From Flavobacterium cheongpyeongense (GTDB taxonomy: Bacteria > Bacteroidota > Bacteroidia > Flavobacteriales > Flavobacteriaceae), in NCBI RefSeq assembly GCF_003202435.1, contig NZ_QJHK01000028.1, positions 1 to 52,114 of the forward strand: a stretch of 52,114 nt of DNA. The letters run 5' to 3'. Each line of letters opens with the position of its first letter. Position 1 is the stretch's first letter. A program made the position numbers and the translations under genes. The notes beneath the pieces were generated by a model, which searched no databases, was not told the DNA's origin, and saw only the letters and a list, made by a program, of their open reading frames with translations. Shown here piece after piece: positions 49,500 through 52,114 of this stretch.

Positions 49500-50153
49500 C
49501 TAATTTCTCTCAAAAGCATAAACCAAAGTAAAATTACCTTCAAAATTATCTGATCGTATATTCTTATAGTGCACATCAAAATCTTTTACCAAATCATCAA
49601 AATGCAGGCTCGCTTTTGTTTGGGGCTTATTTAATGAAAAGTTTTCTACGCAGATATGATCTTTAAAACTGATTCCTTTTTCGTTTCTGATTTTAAAGAT
49701 TGCTTCTTTTGCTCCCCAGATTACAGTTAGTTTTTTCACATACTCGTCTGTCAAATGTGATTGTAAATAATTGCATTCATAATCAGTGAATTTATCGGCG
49801 ATGCGAATAATTTTTTCGCGTTGCAGTTCCATATCAATTCCAACCGTTTCATGGCTGATAATAATGGCAGCAAAATGGTATGAATGTGTGATGGAGATAT
49901 AATTATGACAGTCGAAATACGGTTTTCCGAATTCATCATAATGCAGATCCTTGTCTGTAAAACCCATTTCCTGAATCAGCATCCGCACACTCAGAAAAGC
50001 GCGCTGGTGCATTTGGGATTTCATTCCGTCCAGTCTTTTTTGGGTTTTCTCTTTTAAGACAACTTTGCTTACTAGTTCCTCAAAAGATTCTGTTATTTCC
50101 CAAATTAAAATTTTAGTAGTTTCGTTGAACTGAATGGTCTGAAATAAAGGCAT
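49500..50153 (-). CDS. 4'-phosphopantetheinyl transferase (Sfp/HetI type)
   Basis: A 217-residue protein with the two magnesium-binding motifs: ETVGIDMELQREKIIRIADKF (GIDxE, read in parts, ~105-125) and VIWGAKEAIFKI (WxxKEA, ~147-158). It transfers phosphopantetheine from CoA to carrier proteins of fatty-acid, polyketide or nonribosomal peptide synthesis. The ISITHSYHFAAI segment is the conserved SHS-type region. The length suits the single-chain Sfp class rather than AcpS (~120 residues), so it may serve secondary metabolism, such as flexirubin-type pigments in related species (inference). It is transcribed alone, convergent with the broken haemoglobin gene. Confidence 0.9.
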   Translation of the reverse strand: MPLFQTIQFNETTKILIWEITESFEELVSKVVLKEKTQKRLDGMKSQMHQRAFLSVRMLIQEMGFTDKDLHYDEFGKPYFDCHNYISITHSYHFAAIIISHETVGIDMELQREKIIRIADKFTDYECNYLQSHLTDEYVKKLTVIWGAKEAIFKIRNEKGISFKDHICVENFSLNKPQTKASLHFDDLVKDFDVHYKNIRSDNFEGNFTLVYAFERN

Positions 50154-50228
50154 TACTTTTTAATTATAAATTGTAAAATGGTTGATTACTATTTTGAAAT
50201 AAACTTCTTTATTAAATATCTGGTGTTT

Positions 50229-50312
50229 ATAGCCCTGATGGAAGCGGCATCCTTTTGTGGTCCCGTTCTTTACGGAACCACAAAAGATACAGCGGACAGC
50301 AGGATTAGCTTC
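50229..50312. repeat. Flavobacterium-type intergenic hairpin element upstream of ahcY
   Basis: CTTTTGTGGT (50252-50261) pairs with ACCACAAAAG (50277-50286), with an inner CCGT/ACGG stem. It is flanked by AGCCCTGATGGAAGCGGCAT and ACAGCGGACAGCAGGATTAG. The flanks match, in opposite orientation, the ends of the element at 51957-52000. No ORF is present. Confidence 0.7.
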
Positions 50313-50402
50313 TAAAAACCATTATTTCTAACATTCTAAAGATTAATAAATTAAACATTTCATAAATCTGACGGAAAGTAGTAAAATTCAAAAGCTATTA
50401 TG

Positions 50403-50410
50403 TAAATTTG
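50403..50410 (+). promoter_or_regulatory. Predicted promoter -7 element of ahcY
   Basis: TAAATTTG matches TAnnTTTG, 32 bases before the ATG at 50443. Confidence 0.6.
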
Positions 50411-50442
50411 CAAAAAATTATACATCTACAAATATAATATAA

Positions 50443-51759
50443 ATGAGTACTACAACTACGCCTTATGTGGCTTTCAAAGTAAAAGATATTTCTCTGGCTG
50501 CCTGGGGAAGAAAGGAAATTGAACTGGCTGAGGCTGAAATGCCAGGTTTAATGGCACTTCGTGCTGAATACAAAGACGAACAGCCTCTTAAAGGTGCCCG
50601 TATCGCAGGATGTTTGCACATGACGATCCAGACTGCAGTTTTGATCGAGACTTTAATCGCTCTTGGCGCAGAGGTTACCTGGTCTTCTTGTAACATTTTC
50701 TCTACTCAGGATCAGGCTGCTGCTGCTATTGCTGCTGCCGGAATTCAGGTTTATGCCTGGAAAGGTCTTGACGAAGAATCATTTGACTGGTGTATTGAGC
50801 AAACTTTATTCTTTGGTGAAGACAGAAAACCATTGAACATGATTCTGGATGATGGTGGAGATTTAACAAACATGGTTATCGATCGTTTCCCGGAATTGGT
50901 TCCTGGAATTAAAGGTCTTTCTGAAGAAACTACAACTGGTGTTCACAGATTGTACGAAAGAGTAAAAGCCGGAACTTTGCCAATGCCTGCCATCAACATC
51001 AACGACTCTGTTACTAAATCTAAATTTGATAACAAATACGGATGTAAAGAATCTGCTGTAGATGCGGTTCGTCGTGCAACTGACTTAATGCTGGCTGGAA
51101 AAAGAGTAATCGTTTGCGGATATGGTGATGTTGGAAAAGGAACTGCTGCTTCTTTTAGAGGTGCAGGATCTATTGTAACGGTTACTGAAATCGATCCAAT
51201 TTGTGCCTTACAAGCTGCAATGGACGGTTATGAGGTTAAAAAATTAAACACAGTAATTGCTAATGCTGATATCATCATTACCACTACGGGAAACAAAGAT
51301 ATCGTTCTTGGAGAGCACTTCGAGCAAATGAAAGACAAAACTGTTGTTTGTAACATCGGACACTTTGACAACGAAATTGACATGGCCTGGTTAAACAAAA
51401 ACCACGGTGCGTCAAAAATCGAAATTAAACCTCAGGTTGACAAATACAACATCAACGGTAAAGATATCATCATTTTGGCCGAAGGTCGTTTGGTAAACCT
51501 TGGTTGCGCTACTGGTCACCCAAGTTTTGTAATGAGTAACTCATTTACCAACCAGACTTTAGCTCAAATCGAATTATGGAACAACAGTGCTGCTTACAAA
51601 AACGAAGTGTATATGTTACCAAAACATTTAGATGAAAAAGTGGCTGCTCTTCACTTAGCAAAATTAGGTGTTGAACTGGAAACTTTACGCGAAGATCAGG
51701 CTGCTTATATTGGTGTTCCGGTTGAAGGTCCTTTCAAACCTGAATATTACAGATATTAG
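50443..51759 (+). CDS. ahcY: Adenosylhomocysteinase
   Basis: A 438-residue protein of standard length. It hydrolyses S-adenosylhomocysteine to adenosine and homocysteine, relieving product inhibition of SAM-dependent methyltransferases. Conserved parts are GCLHMTIQTAVLIETL, NIFSTQDQAAAAIA, DDGGDLTNMV, EETTTGVHRLYE, the NAD-binding VCGYGDVGKGTAASFRGAG, TGNKDIV, CNIGHFDNEIDM and the C-terminal PFKPEYYRY. Cytoplasmic tetramer in the family. Codon usage is clean and biased like the ribosomal genes, suggesting high expression. It is a single gene with its own promoter and terminator. Confidence 0.98.
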   Translation: MSTTTTPYVAFKVKDISLAAWGRKEIELAEAEMPGLMALRAEYKDEQPLKGARIAGCLHMTIQTAVLIETLIALGAEVTWSSCNIFSTQDQAAAAIAAAGIQVYAWKGLDEESFDWCIEQTLFFGEDRKPLNMILDDGGDLTNMVIDRFPELVPGIKGLSEETTTGVHRLYERVKAGTLPMPAININDSVTKSKFDNKYGCKESAVDAVRRATDLMLAGKRVIVCGYGDVGKGTAASFRGAGSIVTVTEIDPICALQAAMDGYEVKKLNTVIANADIIITTTGNKDIVLGEHFEQMKDKTVVCNIGHFDNEIDMAWLNKNHGASKIEIKPQVDKYNINGKDIIILAEGRLVNLGCATGHPSFVMSNSFTNQTLAQIELWNNSAAYKNEVYMLPKHLDEKVAALHLAKLGVELETLREDQAAYIGVPVEGPFKPEYYRY

Positions 51760-51829
51760 ATTGTTTTTAGATTTCTGATCTTAGATTTTAGATTCTAAAT
51801 CTGGATTTCTTAATTAATTCATATTTCAA
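51760..51829. repeat. TTAGATTTTAGATT-type short repeat after ahcY
   Basis: Repeated TTTTAGATTT/TTAGATTCTAAATC words occur at about 51765-51805, with their complement TCTAAAATCTAAAAT at 51870-51884 beyond the terminator. Together they could form a larger hairpin enclosing the terminator stem. Confidence 0.5.
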
Positions 51830-51868
51830 ACCCGACAAGTTTTAAAAGCTGTCGGGTTTTGTTTTTTA
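51830..51868 (+). terminator. Intrinsic terminator after ahcY
   Basis: AACCCGACA (about 51829-51837) pairs with TGTCGGGTT (about 51850-51858), followed by TTGTTTTTT. Confidence 0.9.
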
Positions 51869-51897
51869 ATCTAAAATCTAAAATTATTAGGGCGTGC

Positions 51898-51958
51898 CAC
51901 CATCCCGATAAGAGGGCAAACTTACATTGTGGTTATTTGCCCTCTTATCGGGATGGTG
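51898..51958. repeat. Perfect 23-bp inverted repeat with a 15-base loop
   Basis: The arm at 51898-51920 (starting CACCATCCCGATAAG) is exactly complementary to the arm at 51936-51958 (ending TATCGGGATGGTG). No T tract follows and it contains no ORF. It directly abuts the repeat element at 51957-52000. Confidence 0.88.
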
Positions 51959-52000
51959 TCGGGCTATCCGCACTACTTCGGTAGTCTGCTGCTATCCCAA
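51957..52000. repeat. Intergenic repeat element with a TTCG tetraloop hairpin
   Basis: GTCGGGCTATCCG and GCTGCTATCCC flank ACTAC-TTCG-GTAGT (51972-51985), a stem with the very stable UUCG-type loop. Related sequence is present at 50229-50312 and, degraded, at 29135-29343. Confidence 0.65.
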
Positions 52001-52114
52001 TGTCATTAAGTTAAGACATAAATAGATAAAAACCATTGGGTTACGAACCTAAATTAGGTTCTTTGTAATTGACAAAAAAACAAACCCAATGGTAGAAGCA
52101 AATATAAAAATAAT
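52000..52114 (+). mobile_element. Probable left end of an insertion sequence (partial)
   Basis: After the repeat, sequence of a different character begins (AATGTCATTAAGTTAAGAC). It leads to an ORF whose start is hidden in a hairpin: ACCATTGGGTT (52032-52042) pairs perfectly with AACCCAATGGT (52083-52093), enclosing a second stem GAACCT/AGGTTC (52045-52061). Start-codon hairpins that block translation of read-through transcripts are typical of transposase genes. The window ends before any transposase motif, so the identification is tentative. Confidence 0.45.
52089..52114 (+). CDS. Start of an ORF, possibly a transposase (3' partial)
   Basis: ATG at 52089 opens a frame reading MVEANIKI up to the window end. 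The ATG is in the 3' arm of the hairpin at 52032-52093. Eight residues are too few for a family call; the transposase suggestion rests on the leader structure. Confidence 0.35.

Noticed and set aside
1..52114. CRISPR arrays, tRNA or rRNA genes, prophage genes
   Set aside because: No regularly spaced repeats, cloverleaf-like sequences, rRNA motifs or phage structural proteins were seen anywhere in the window.

Overview
The window is a stretch of a Bacteroidota chromosome, most likely Flavobacterium or a close relative. The evidence is the low GC content, AT-rich leaders without Shine-Dalgarno sequences, repeated TAnnTTTG -7 promoter elements, TonB-dependent receptors, flavobacterial-type protein families, and a thiSC-(thiE-like)-thiD-thiE-thiG-thiH-thiF operon behind a TPP riboswitch. 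No rRNA, tRNA, CRISPR array or prophage was seen.

Layout. (1) 1-12431: the tail of an upstream gene, then ten co-directional genes. Nine consecutive junctions overlap by 1-11 nt. They encode a nucleotidyltransferase, three B12-binding-type radical SAM enzymes, a methyltransferase, a CxxCH lipoprotein, a GT2 glycosyltransferase, a GT87-like membrane glycosyltransferase, a flippase-like protein and an arylsulfotransferase-like lipoprotein. The product is unknown; this is the best candidate for an undescribed pathway. (2) 12479-14161: a HemK-like methyltransferase and a convergent LacI regulator. (3) 14530-17592: the translation genes rplM-rpsI-rpsB-tsf, with structured leaders. (4) 17608-19725: a secreted M3 peptidase. 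(5) 19971-27358: a probable sucrose-utilisation locus with a LacI regulator, tandem operators, a TonB receptor, a sucrose-type MFS permease, a GH100/invertase-like glycosidase and a fructokinase-like PfkB kinase. (6) 27443-28656: a queuosine-precursor transporter and DNA-3-methyladenine glycosylase I. (7) 28737-35851: the thiamine biosynthesis operon. (8) 35848-41634: single housekeeping genes (MOSC, aat, DUF3127, flavin reductase, orphan histidine kinase, HIT, greA) and a small lipoprotein.

(9) 41685-48005: a minus-strand cluster. It has a TPP-riboswitch-controlled TonB receptor (thiamine uptake), arfB, a NadR-like kinase fused to DUF4301, a PnuC/PnuT-family transporter and a GGGP-synthase-like protein. 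Together with the thi operon, the window carries both synthesis and import of thiamine, each behind its own TPP riboswitch. (10) 48059-49461: a decaying locus, made up of a Crp/Fnr regulator with one internal TAA, an intact 95-residue membrane protein preceded by a perfect 22-bp palindrome, and a group III truncated haemoglobin with two internal TAGs. (11) 49500-51759: a phosphopantetheinyl transferase and adenosylhomocysteinase. (12) 51760-52114: terminator, repeat elements and the apparent left end of an insertion sequence whose start codon is buried in a hairpin.

All family calls come from reading motifs and gene context; no database search was run.
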